DNA of 64,000 nt from Dichetophora obliterata (taxonomy: Eukaryota; Arthropoda; Insecta; Diptera; Sciomyzidae): contig OY986435.1 of the NCBI GenBank assembly GCA_963920525.1, forward strand, positions 274,930,848 to 274,994,847, given 5' to 3'. The notes under the pieces were generated by a model, which saw nothing but the letters and a program-made list of their open reading frames with translations, was not told where the DNA came from and made no database searches. How positions within the stretch are numbered: the stretch's first letter is position 1; the number at the start of each line of letters is the position of its first letter. The translations under genes and the position numbers were made by a program. Of the stretch, positions 35,061-46,090 are shown one piece after another.

Positions 35061-35576
35061 CTATTATATAAAATTGAAGTGAAAATTTAAAGTAACTAAT
35101 TTACTCCAAAAGTACTGGGCTGATTTTTATGACAAAAATTTTAGAATATTATATTTGTGCTACAGCTTATTTAGAAGTATTTTTCTTTAGAAATTTTAAT
35201 AATAAGTAAATTTAAATAAGGTACAAGGTTTTTTAAGAAATCATCTCAGCTGCTTATTTGCTTATTTGTTGGCTTTTGACGCGTTTGTTTTGCGAGAATT
35301 TCAATGAACTCCATGTAGCTCTCTATTTTTCTCTTTCTCATCATGCTCAGCTAGCACAGCGCAATAAAAAAAAAAACACTGGCCCAGTAAAAAAAGTGCT
35401 TCCAAAAGGAGGTAAATCGAAAACCCTACGAAAAATATTCCTTTTCCCGATTTACACTGCATTTTGGTCTTGGAAGTGGAAGTGGTTTAGTTGGAAGTTT
35501 AAATAATCGTACGCAAAATATCAAAAATATATATTATTATTCATATTTTTTTTTACTTTAATTGAATTTAAATGCT

Positions 35577-35721
35577 ATTATGTATATTAATATGTGTATG
35601 AATATAAAAGATTCGAAGTCGGCGCTAATCCTTGCCACACAGTCATGGTATTTTATCATCCCTGACTTTTATCAGCCGACTTCAAATCTTTTATATTCAT
35701 ACACAAATTAATATACATAAT
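35577..35721. repeat. Hairpin repeat, unit 1
   Basis: Arms of 46 bp (35577-35622 and 35676-35721; core AATATAAAAGATTCGAAGTC) pair as an inverted repeat around a 53-bp loop. The loop (GCTAATCCTTGCCACACAG...) is conserved in the second unit. No coding content. Confidence 0.75.
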
Positions 35722-35879
35722 AAAACAAACTAGAAAAAATTTAAATAATACTGCCAATGAAAATATCCAATATTTATATTGAAAATATTATTTAAATTTT
35801 TTCAAATATATAGTATATCGTATATATTTATATTGAAAATATTATTTATATTATTTTCTAGTTTGTTTTTTTATGTATA

Positions 35880-35990
35880 TTCATTTGTGTATGAATATAA
35901 AAGCTTTGAAGTCGGCGCTAATCTTTGCCACACAATCATGGTTCTTTATCATCCCTGACTTTTATCAGCCGACTTCAAAGCTATATATAT
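35880..35990. repeat. Hairpin repeat, unit 2
   Basis: A second hairpin in the same orientation, about 300 bp from the first. The left arm near 35891-35915 (AATATAAAAGCTTTGAAGTC) and right arm near 35969-35989 are shorter than in unit 1. The loop (GCTAATCTTTGCCACACAA...) differs from unit 1 by only a few bases. The two units are separated by a further inverted pair, ACAAACTAGAAAA and TTTTCTAGTTTGT. Confidence 0.7.
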
Positions 35991-36063
35991 ATACAATACG
36001 AACGAGATTTAAGTCACGAAGTTAAGATCAGCCAGTTATATATATTTTGATATATTGATACTC

Positions 36064-36360
36064 GGTTACTGAATTTTAGTACAGTGGTGGGAAATTATTA
36101 CAAATGACGGTCAAGAAAGTGGGCGTTATTGAACAAATGTGCGTGGCAGTATTAAAAAAAAACTGTATCTTGAAAAACACTGAAGCTAGGGTACTAAAAT
36201 TTGTTACAAAAAAGGGTGGAGTTTTTCGAAAATTTATCATATTCTCTAAAAATGAAGAAATAAAAACTATTTAATAAAAAAAAGCCGACTCCAAAATCAC
36301 TACAAAGTAAAAACTAATTTTAAATTTCTTTTCATATTAGTTTCTTGGTCGAATTTGATA

Positions 36361-36397
<37 letters not shown>

Positions 36398-36662
36398 ATA
36401 TAATTTAAAATTAGTTTTCACTTTGTAGTGATTTTGGAGTCAGCTTTTTTTATAAATAGTTTTTATTTCTTCCTTTTAAGAGAATATGATAAATTTTCGA
36501 AATAACTCCACCCTTTTTTGTAACAAATTTTAGTACCCTAGCTTCAGTGTTATTCGAGATACAGTTTTTTTTAATATTGCCATGCACATTTGTTCAGTAA
36601 CGCCCACTTTCTTGACCGTTATTTGTAATAATTTCCCACCACTGTACTAAAATTCACTAACC
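36064..36662. repeat. Fold-back element, arms about 262 bp, TA microsatellite centre
   Basis: Arms 36064-36327 and 36402-36662 are imperfect inverted copies. They share TGAATTTTAGTACAGTGGTG, AAGAAAGTGGGCGTTA, GAAGCTAGGGTACTAAAATT and CCAAAATCACTACAAAGT in inverse order. The spacer ends in a TA run at about 36355-36402. No open frame. The ends (GGTTA-TGAATTTTAG) show no obvious target duplication. Confidence 0.85.
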
Positions 36663-37719
36663 ATTTTTATCATTATTAAATAATGTTAAATCATTAGGAT
36701 TGTTATGTTAAATCATTATGAAATCCAGCTGAATTTTAACATCATTTTGAAGTAAGAATAACTGTTAGTTGGTTTTATTTAGTTTTGTTTATTGAAAAAT
36801 ATAAAAGTACTATTGTTTTTAATAATTCTAAAAAAATAATATTTCTTAGAATTATATATAAGCTTAATGCCAATTAAGTTCATGAAGCAACAGGTTGCAA
36901 CAACAATAAGTTCTTTGCAGAACAAACCACCAAGCAGACTAGACAGCTGTTTCGTTGATAGCTGCATCAACTCATCAGTAGTCTTCTGTGGCTTCTGCAG
37001 TACTATTTTTAATTACAAAATGTACCTGTATATCTTCTTTCCTTCAATTGAAGCTTCTAAAAGTAATACAATATTTTGATATTATTTACATGACATGATT
37101 TACAAATCATATTACCTGGTTCATCTGTGTCGAAGTTTACGGATCCATCTACTTCCACTATCATTTTACTTGTATTCACTTTTTTAGCTACTACAATCTA
37201 TTTTAATTTTTACAACGCAGCTACTCCTCGCGATAAAACTTAAACGTTAAAAGAAACCACGGATCTTCTTCAGCACGCAAAATTGTTTTTTTACATAATG
37301 CAATAATAATTTTACAAAATTTCATAATGATTCTACATAAAATTATATTTTATATATATAATTATATATATAACAATGATTTTACTGGAGTTCATAATGA
37401 TTCTACATCAAATAATAATGATTTTACTTGAAATACTAATAATTCTACTCTGTAAAATTAATGCCAATGCATGCACACCATCATGGGCCAGGACTTAACA
37501 CAAGGTGGCACATTTCTTGTTTCATGTATCTGATATATACAATTAATTTTTTTAAATATTGGCTTAATTGAGAAAAATATAAAATTAAATTGGAAACGAA
37601 ATTGAATTAAACGCTATTTAACAAAAGCGAAAGTCAAATTATTCATCGGCGCAAATCTTCAGCAAACCCATTTAAAAAACATCATTCAGCTTTTTTTTTT
37701 CTCTTGCGTCAAATTTCAG
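36663..37719. other. AT-rich non-coding stretch
   Basis: No gene was recognised. TAATGATTTTAC and TTCATAATGATTCTAC phrases repeat several times between 37280 and 37450. Confidence 0.5.
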
Positions 37720-38480
37720 TGCACGCTTTAAAGGAGTAAAAACGACGTTTCAAGAATGATTTTAATAAGTAGAGATATGGTATGAACAGTGACACCTTCC
37801 AATTTTCGAAAGGTAATGTTGCTGGATGGATTGTGAGCTGATTGTTATTTTTGCGTGAAGAAGGATTTTCTAAACTGGATGATTAGAGGATTGGTCTTTT
37901 CCGCGAACTGGCAAGTCATGAGATTCACAAAAAACTATTACCGTAATAATCGAAGACAAAACATTTCGATTTTGTTCCAGTAATATCTTGTGAACAGACT
38001 GCATCATTACATCAACAAGACGTTCGGTAATTAATGCGTGAGCTGCTTTTGCTGATCCTTCTACAATACTCATGCACATTTTTATATTTTGTGAAAGGCT
38101 TTATAACGATTGATCCTAAAACGACTTGAACCTTTTAAGGTTGAAAGAGGGAACAGTAAAAGCAAAGTGCACCTTTTCATTTTTTTCATTATATTAACCA
38201 CGGCGCATAGGTTTGTGGAAAACTGTGACAAAATTTTAGTTTGGGTCCAATGGTGTCCTCCTTAAAACCATAGATTTAAGGAGAAACCCAAGGGTATTTG
38301 AGCATTTGCTATTTCTGAGATTTATTAAGAAGAGCACACTTGCAAACCCACTTGCCCAAGTCGTCTTCACAGAAACTGACACTATTTCATACGCTAGAAA
38401 AAGCAGACGTAGATTGATTCTTTTATTAAATGCTCACAAGTGGATGCAAGCAACTCATCATCATCTTAAATTCTGCTCTC
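37720..38480 (-). pseudogene. hAT (ZMYM/DUF4371-type) transposase N-terminal relic
   Basis: The minus strand reads LKFCHSFPQTYAPWLI, two stops, then GALCFYCSLFQP, resembling the TTF-type zinc finger (F...Y-x-PWL...DGAFCFYC) at the N-terminus of this hAT group. It continues MSIVEGSAKAAHALITERLV, DVMMQSVHKILLEQNRNVLS, SIITVIVFCESHDLPVRGKD, which matches the segment before the DUF4371 domain (ENRQ-L-S-I---I-FC----L-LRG). The catalytic RNase H-like core and the dimerisation domain are missing. Several stops occur. Family membership rests on remembered motif patterns. Confidence 0.55.
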
Positions 38481-39212
38481 ACTGTCACTCAATTTTATTT
38501 TCTTTACTGTAAAGCAAATTGACTAGAAAATAAACATAAACCTAATAATTTGCAGTAACTTAATATAAACTTACCACCAAAAAACTTTCTTATATAAAAA
38601 AAATGTAAATTAAAAAATTCACATATAAATCCAATCAGAAATTTCAATTTAACAAGCTGATTTAGTTTCGTTAGTTTTGACAACGAACGGTATTATTGGT
38701 GAAAAATTGACTTACGAATTGTACAATTTCAATTAAAGCTTTTCATAAACGTTTTTTACCAAATAATAAATGTGTCAGACCTAAGTTTGTAATAAGAAAT
38801 AAATTAGGCCTAATTAGGTTTTAGTTAGGGAAATTAAAAGGCAAATTAGAAATTAGAAGGCAACAACAACAACAAAAAGTCTGTAAAGATTCAATCACTT
38901 AGCTGACTAGACAGTCTGTTTCGGAAATTGCTACATTTCCTCTTTTTTAATTATAATACAAACTGTTTTGAATTTTTAACTTTAACACTAAAAAAATTAT
39001 TTGTTTTAAGTTTAGGGCCCACCATCGCTACGCCCGTGTACACCTGGACGTGTGCATGCGTGTTTTTTTTACATGATTTAACAATGATTTTGTATGAAAT
39101 GTTGCTGCCACCATGAAATATTTATGAAATACAGAAACTTTTCTGTGTGAGTACAACAAATTATACTACTTATAAGGTAGCATAAGAAGAAATATTTGGC
39201 ATGCTATTATTA

Positions 39213-40496
39213 TTGGGGTTGGAATTAGTTTTAAAGGTTATCTAAGAGATGGCGTAACTATCAATAGATCGCATCGGGCACACCTGTGACTATATTCATT
39301 TCAAAGCACATTGTCTAAGCTTCATTTTTCAGTATGTGTCATTCCACTGAAGTGTAAACAACATATATTTTTTTCTCTGTGAACATGTCGACTTTCGTTC
39401 CAACAATACGCAATTTGCGGGAAGGTTTACTTTTGTGCTTCCATTTGAAGAAAAAAGCGGTTGAAGCACAACGCACGCTTACTGAATCTTACGGGGACTA
39501 TGCTCCATCGATTTCTACTTGTGAGTACTGGTTCCGTCGGTTTAAAAGTGGTGATTTTGATACGGAAGACAAAGAGCGTCCGGGTCAGCCGAAAAAGTTT
39601 CAAGATGAGGAATTGGAGGCTTTGCTCGATGAAGACCCGTGTCAAACCCTTCAAGAATTGTCAGAATCATTGGGAGTCGACTTATCAACGGTCGGCAAAC
39701 GCTTGAAGGCCATGGGAATGATTCAAAAGCAAGGAAATTGGGTGCCGTACCAGTTGAAGCCGAGAGACGTTGAACGGCGATTTTGCATGTGCGAACAACT
39801 GCTTCAACGGCATAAAAGGAAGAGTTTTTTGCATCGTATTGTCACTGGCGATGAAAAGTGGATCCATTACGATAATCCTAAGCGAAAAAAGTCGTGGGGA
39901 CCACCCGGCCATGCATCAACATCGGGGGCCAAGCCGAATATTCATGGCGCCAAGCTTATGCTGTGTATTTGGTGGGATCAGAAGGGTGTCGTGTACTATG
40001 AGCTGCTAAAACCTAACGAAACCATCACTGGGGAACGCTACCAACAACAATTGATGCAATTGAGCCGAGCATTAAAGGTTAAACGGCCGGAATATGCCAA
40101 AAGACACGACAAAGTGGTTTTTCAACATGACAACGCACGGCCACATGTTGCAAGAACCGTCAGGGAAACGTTGGAGGCGCTGAATTGGGATGTGCTACCC
40201 CACCCGCCTTATAGCCCAGACATAGCCCCTTCCGACTACCACCTATTCAGATCGATGACGCATGGCTTGGCTGAGCAGCGCTTCACTTCTTACGAGGATA
40301 CCAAAAAATGGGTCGATTCGTGGATTGCCTCAAAAGACGAATCGTTCTTCCGGCCCGGAATCCATATGCTGCCAGAAAGATGGGAAAATGTTGTAGCTAA
40401 CGATGGACAATACTTTGAATAATATACATTGTACCGTTGTTTCTAAATAAATGCTCAAAAACCGAAAAAAACCTTTAAAATTAATTCCAACCACAA
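39213..40496 (+). mobile_element. mariner element, complete (copy 2)
   Basis: A 1284-bp element flanked by TA (39211-39212 and 40497-40498). The left end is TTGGGGTTGGAATTAG; the reverse complement of the right end is TTGTGGTTGGAATTAA, one or two bases away from copy 1. Untranslated parts are almost identical to copy 1, so the two are recent relatives. It interrupts or abuts a retroelement fragment on its right. Confidence 0.93.
39385..40422 (+). CDS. mariner transposase, intact (copy 2)
   Basis: 345 residues from ATG at 39385, without stop or frameshift. The D,D34D triad is conserved at D156, D249 and D284, as are both helix-turn-helix regions and the WVPYQL linker. Compared with copy 1 the differences I see are K8I (TIRN), A35S, E73Q, R181G, K260R, S264A, P293A, H295Q and R326P by approximate position, about 97% identity. 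Purifying pressure or recent spread would both explain two open copies 31 kb apart. Whether either makes active enzyme cannot be told from sequence. Confidence 0.95.
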   Translation: MSTFVPTIRNLREGLLLCFHLKKKAVEAQRTLTESYGDYAPSISTCEYWFRRFKSGDFDTEDKERPGQPKKFQDEELEALLDEDPCQTLQELSESLGVDLSTVGKRLKAMGMIQKQGNWVPYQLKPRDVERRFCMCEQLLQRHKRKSFLHRIVTGDEKWIHYDNPKRKKSWGPPGHASTSGAKPNIHGAKLMLCIWWDQKGVVYYELLKPNETITGERYQQQLMQLSRALKVKRPEYAKRHDKVVFQHDNARPHVARTVRETLEALNWDVLPHPPYSPDIAPSDYHLFRSMTHGLAEQRFTSYEDTKKWVDSWIASKDESFFRPGIHMLPERWENVVANDGQYFE

Positions 40497-40498
40497 TA

Positions 40499-40780
40499 TG
40501 CCAATATTCCTATATGGAATGGAACACTATACTGTGACCTCTCAGGGAAATAGTGATAAACTGAAACGTCTTTTTCATCGCGTGATTCGCTTTGTGTTTC
40601 AACTCCTGGCAACTCTGCTTACGACACAAAATCAGATTTTATGGTATCAACCATCATAACATGTTTAGTGTAATGAAGTTTCTAAAGAAAAGACAAGAAA
40701 AGAGAGTTTCCTCTAACATAAAACCGCCGCAAGCTCTACAAGCTATACTCATAATTCAGAATAAAATTGCTATGATTTAA
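40499..40780 (+). pseudogene. Short C-terminal fragment of a non-LTR reverse transcriptase protein
   Basis: Directly beside the mariner right end the frame reads IFLYGMEHYTVTSQGNSDKL and KRLFHRVIRFVFQL, the style of the post-RT region (YG-E---x-L-RLF-R-IR-VF) of non-LTR proteins. After a frameshift it continues NMFSVMKFLKKRQEKRVSS. Too short to assign a clade, and similar residues could occur by chance. Confidence 0.35.
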
Positions 40781-42394
40781 TCCTCTCAAAATAATTACGT
40801 TATTGATATTGCCAATATATACTTATAGTTAAGAAATTTATGGATAAAACACTAGTTTTTGTGAACATTTTAGCAATTGAAATTAGAATTGACAACTTTT
40901 GTTCTACAGAAAAAAAATTTTAGTAACTTTTTCGATTAAATTAAAACATAGTTTTGTACAATTATGTTTAAATTTCCTAAATTTTAACTTATCTGTTTAC
41001 AAATACAACTCAGAGAGAATTTGTAAATTAACCCTCAAAAAATGTCAATTATTATTTTTATATATATAAAAATATTATTTTTATCAAAAAGTATTCCTTG
41101 CTTTGTAAAAATGTTATGCAGCCGCTTGTATAGAATTTTCTCTCTGACGATAAGACCAAAAAAACCACGTTCGGAAATAAAAGTAGCAAATACCAATTTA
41201 CCTATTCTTTTTGGCAATTTTAGTATATTGAAAAGTTTAAGTTAGTACTGACAATGTAAATATCCAAAAAAAGAAACCATTTTAAAAAAAAATATTCTCT
41301 CAACTACTTCTTAGTAATGCTAAAGACAGGCTACCACCATTCCAGTTCTATCTTATTCAATGTTGAGTGAAGGCTTCCCATATGTTCCGAATTTGCCAAA
41401 AAATCTCGGAACTCTGGTAATATTTACACGTCCCGTAGAGCTCTATTTCAGAAAAAAAAAATGTTTTGTGTAAAAATTTATGTGTTAACATAGGTTCAGA
41501 TATACTGCGTTTACACACATTTTTTTCTATTTAAACTTTTAAATTTGTCATTAATATTTCAATTCTTTACATCAATACCTACTTCTATTGCCCTAGAAAA
41601 AATACTGAAATCGACTAACATTGAAATATTTAAATTAAAAATAATTAAAAAATTAATTATTCTTAGTTTTAAACGTATGCATTTTTTAATAAAAAGTTAT
41701 AAGATCTGACAAAAAGCAAACAACAATATAATTTCAAACACTACAGTATAATTTATGTTATAATCATAAAATAACTTTTATTTTTTTAATATTAATACAA
41801 GTCTGTATTGAAAGTCAAGAAATAAAACAACATAAATTTTTTTCTTAATATAAATATCTACATGTTATTATTGAAATTTTTAAAAAACAAAAATATAGTA
41901 AAGATTTTTGCATTTAAATAAGTTAGACTTGTTCATAGTTCTATATAAATTTTCAAACATAATTCCGATTTTCGCTCCTTTTCACAAATCTGAATTGAAA
42001 ATTTGGACTAAAACAATTAGATACAAAAAATTAAACCATGAAAATGTTTAAAATTGGGAACATAGAAATTTTGAAAAAATTTAAACTTGTGTAAAATTGT
42101 GTAAACTTTAATTTGGTCTTGATAATTTTTTTTACAATAACTTATTTATGGGCTTTTGGGTATGCCCAATCGATTGCTGAAATAAAAATTGGGGATTTTA
42201 AAACAAAAAGCTTACTTTTTTAATGTAATTAAAAGAAAAAAACCAAAGAAACATACAGTTTTCTAAAATTTTGACTTTATCCTAACTTTTTACATTTCTT
42301 AACAGCCAAAAGTTGAAAATCAATAGCTTGGAATAGGATTTTTTCGTTTATATTAATGCATTAAACAATCAATTCTATTTTGTTCCAAGCAATG
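40781..42394. other. AT-rich non-coding stretch
   Basis: Very AT-rich; no gene, tRNA or paired repeat was recognised. Confidence 0.6.
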
Positions 42395-42595
42395 TATCAT
42401 TTTTGTTGGCTTCTTTCTAAGGTCTGAACTTTTGATCACTCTTCGCTTTTACACATTGTATAGTGCGTTAGGTAACTATTGAAAAATCAAAATAAGAAAA
42501 CTGCAAGTTAAATTTTTCTTTATTTTTCCACTCATTAAAGTCGTATAACTGTCACGTGCGTAGCTACGGAAATGCTCATATACCAATATGAACAA
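42395..42595 (+). repeat. Dispersed repeat, copy 1 (also at 54105-54295)
   Basis: TATCATTTTTGTTGGCTTCT, TTTTACACATTGTATAGTG and ACTGTCACGTGCGTAGC recur in order at 54105-54295 (TATCATTTTTTGTGGCTTCT, CTGTCACGTGCGTAGCC). The fold-back at 42596 begins where this copy ends. Confidence 0.75.
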
Positions 42596-44031
42596 TAGGG
42601 CGTATCGAAAAATTTAGATCGTATTCTAAGAGGTCTCAAAAGTTGCATGGGTGGTCAAGATTTCCCAAAAAAAATTTTAGAAAAGATAAGTATGTCTTCC
42701 TCTCCCGCAAGAACAAAGTTGCTTTTTAAGAAAACAATAAAAAATTACGTTCTCAAAACGCTTTTATTTTTGTAAGAAAAACTACATATCTCTTAAAGTA
42801 AAAGTAAATAAATACTTTAACTAACAGTATCCTGCCAAACACGATACCCTTCTCGATTTTAACTTACAAGGTCCTGTGAGAAGGATATTCAAATCTTAAT
42901 GTACACTCGAGGTAGCAGAGAACTTTTGATTGCTATCTAATTGTCTAAATTTTGGCGGTTTTGAATAATGTGTTGGCGTTTTCCTTAAATTTGGCGAATT
43001 AGTAACTTGCATATTTTTTTGCATATGCATTTTCTTGTTTTTGAGAAATGTATTCTTGAATGCATTTTTTTTTACTTTTTCAAAAAAAAACATAATATAA
43101 AGTTTTATATATCGGGCACCAGAAGTGATACCGAAGATAATTTCTTTAATTTTTATTCTTCAAACACCACCCTGTCCAAGAGTATCAATTTACAACACCA
43201 GGTTAAGACCACGATTTTTTTTCCTATTTTGATTATTTAAAAAAATTTTCTTTACTTATGAATTTTATTATTTCGTTAAAATACCTTAACTCAGCATTGA
43301 CTAATATGTTATATTAAAATTTTGAGTTCCTGAGTTTGCCATTCAATGGGTCTCAAATTACTTAACAATTGTTGTTAAGAAGTATTTAATAAAACAATAA
43401 CCGTAAAGAAGATATGAGCAAAAGTGTTGCATTTCATGCTTGATGTAACTTTTTGTAAATATCAAAATAAGAAAAAAAAGTCGTAGCCTTTTCCTGCTGT
43501 TTTAAAAAGATATTTTAAGACAGGGTTTCGTTTAAAACTATTTGCAGAATCCAAATTGAGAAAATTATCTTTGGTACCACTTCTGGTGCCCGAGATATAA
43601 AACCTTGTATTCATTTTTTGGAAAAAGTTACAAAATTGCATTCAGGTATACATTTCTCCAAAACAAGAAAAAAATCAATATCACCAAAATTTAGACAGTC
43701 AGAAACAATTAAAAGTTCTGTGCTATCTGGAGTACACCTTTAGATTCGTATATCCATCACACAGGACATTGTGGGTAAAAATCAGGATTGGATCCTGTTG
43801 GCCAAAATATTGTTAGTTAAAGTCTTATTTTTGCTTTGTAGTTTTTCTTAAAAAAAAAAAAGGATTTTGAGATTGCGATTTTTTATTGTTTTTCTCAAAA
43901 AACAACTTTGTCCTTGCGGAAGAGAACCTTATTTTTTTCAAATATTTTTAATTTTTTCAAACCACCCTTTTTAATTTTTGAGACCTCTTGGAATGTGAAA
44001 TTTGAAGAAAATTGTATTTCGATACGCCCTA
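42596..44031. mobile_element. hAT-like fold-back element with 8-bp target duplication
   Basis: The 1436-bp element starts TAGGGCGTATCGAAA and ends TTTCGATACGCCCTA, with ATGAACAA duplicated at 42588-42595 and 44032-44039. The arms are long (left to about 43145, right from about 43555) and share inverted blocks such as TCGGGCACCAGAAGTG-TACC, GAGAAATGTAT and AAAACAATAAAAAAT. The spacer is about 400 bp. An 8-bp duplication and a TAGGG start fit hAT elements. No transposase frame is present, so it would be non-autonomous. Confidence 0.75.
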
Positions 44032-44099
44032 ATGAACAATTTTAATAAACCTTTATATTAATTAGAGCTGTAAATTGCAAGAATAAGTACAAATTCAAT

Positions 44100-44760
44100 T
44101 CGAAAGGTATTGTATTTAAAACTTAATTCTACGTATTTATATAAGTATTAAATTGCTCAAACACAAATACTTTCAACTACCAAATATTTTCTCCAATATT
44201 GTTTATACTTTCAAATACTGTTAATACTTTTATATACTGTAAATATTTGAAATACTTTATATATTTTCAATTACAACTAATATTTGGAACAAGTGCTTTT
44301 AAAATAAAGAAACAAATAAAACACAATATTTAACTGAAAGATAAGAAAATCTTTATACCTACCTCTAAAAGAAAGACTCTAGAATACTGGAAACATCTGA
44401 AGGTGTTGTTAAAAGAATGTCATTAGCGATTTCAGCATAAAAAAATGTGAATTCATACGACTTTTAATTAACTGGTCAACACATTTAGGTGACAGGCGTT
44501 GTCAGACCAAAAGTTACTTCTAATGAAGGCAAACTCTGCATTTTTATATAAACTAGCAGGCCACTGTTGTCAAAGTTACAGTATTTGAAAGTATTTACTG
44601 CATTTGAAAGTGTTTACTGTGTTTGAAAGTACTTGAAAGCATTTCAATGATTTACAGTATTTTATTGTGTTTACGGTATTTGAAAAAAGAATTAGTTATT
44701 TAAAGTATTTGTATAAAGTCAACTTAAGTACAATTTTCTACAATGCTTTGTATTTGCTAT
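44100..44760. repeat. Degenerate palindromic region of CAAATACT/AGTATTTG motifs
   Basis: The left half (44150-44285) is rich in CAAATACT and TACTTTCAAATACTG. The right half (44580-44720) is rich in CAGTATTTGAAAGTATTTAC. The two halves pair loosely around a 300-bp centre. Looks like an old fold-back or MITE; ends are unclear. Confidence 0.45.
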
Positions 44761-44834
44761 TAACAGGTATTTAAATGCTGAAAATACTAAATACTATACC
44801 AACTTTGATATTAAGATATTTAAATGCAATAGCT

Positions 44835-46090
44835 AGGAGGTGGCTGCAGCCTCGTGGGTAGACTGCGTGGCCCCTAAGCTAAGAAACCTCGGTTATCTTG
44901 TTCAATTCCCAACTCAGAATGTTTTTTATTTTAATTAATTTATCAGTTCGGTCGTCACCTCTCTGCAAAGACAATGGCAAGCCTCAGAGAACAAAAACTG
45001 CCATGTTAATCTTGTATTTGTATTTTTATTTATTCATAAAGCATAAGTACAAATAAGAACTAAGTTCTTTTACTGTACAACAAGTAAAAATACCTATAAA
45101 TAAGTTAAGATAATAAACAAATTGTTTAGATATAACAACAAATTAATAAAAGTGACTATAATAAATTTCATTATCTCTATTATAGTTTTATATTATACAT
45201 TAGATAATGATTAAGGGATTATTAATATAAAAAATAAAATAAAAAATATTGTATCAAAAAATGTGGGAATACTAATTTTAATGAAGATTAAGGATATTTA
45301 AAGAGGAAAGAGAAAGGATAGAAAAATAAATGAAGTTGAAGAAGTAAAGATGTTGAAAAGTGATTTAAAATAGATTGCCTAAAATTTTCCGCCTGTTCGA
45401 TTTCTCTTAATTTACATGGTAACGCATTCCACAGTCTTATGGCATTAATGAAAAAAAGATTGGAAGCAGTTAGAGAGCCATGTCTTGCATCTTCTAGACA
45501 AACTGAACTACACTTTTTCATATAGGTAATAAGGAGTTTTACTATGTATTATTTTATGAAGGTAGATACAGTTTCTAGCATTTAAATAATCATCTAAAAT
45601 GCACCCAAGTAATGAATTTCTGAAGTGAGAGAGGTAGTCAAACCTTTTTAAGCTGAAAACAAACCGCGTGGCATAGTTATATGCAATATTAAGTTTTAGC
45701 AGGAAAGATGAGTCGGATTTACTGTACACCAAGTCAGAATATGTTATAACAGGTTAGAAAATTGCTTCACTAGCATTCGCCTTAGATCAAGCGTACAAGG
45801 ACAAGCGGACATTCTTCAATTTTGCAGTATATAATAAACTTTTAAAACAACACTATTAATATGATCAACACAAAATAGAGACGAATTCAGACAATAACCC
45901 AGATTTACAATTTTCGACATAACACTTAGTTTATTTGAGCCAATGAGAAAGCAAGCCGATCGAAATCGGCATTAAACTCGTAGATTCAGTTCTCGATCAT
46001 CTGTATTCAAATATTTAATAACACGCACAACACAATTGATCAATATAAGCTCGGTCAAAGTCATTTCAAGGACTGAAAAAATGGTTAAAT
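44835..46090 (+). mobile_element. SINE copy (b), interrupted by a LINE
   Basis: A tRNA-like head at 44835-44915 (GTGGGTAGACTGCGTGGCCC; TTCAATTCCC as a B-box-like site) leads into TCGTCACCTCTCTGCAAAGA and CAATGGCAAGCCTCAGAGAA (to about 45011). After the 930-bp LINE A3, the body resumes at 45943 with GCCGATCGAAATCGGCATTA, AACTCGTAGATTCAGTTCTC and AGCTCGGTCAAAG. Joined across the insert, the blocks follow the same order as copy (a). Confidence 0.7.
45012..45942 (-). mobile_element. Family A LINE, 5'-truncated copy A3 inside a SINE
   Basis: The minus strand carries the C-terminal ORF2 blocks SKIVNLGYCLNSSLFCVDHI, NIAYNYATRFVFSLKRFDYL, RNCIYLHKIIHSKTPYYL and FFINAIRLWNALPCKLREIE, then the 3' tail with GTACTTATGC and ATAAATAAAAATACAAATAC at 45012-45050. 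It is broken by frameshifts near 45510 and 45740. Confidence 0.8.
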
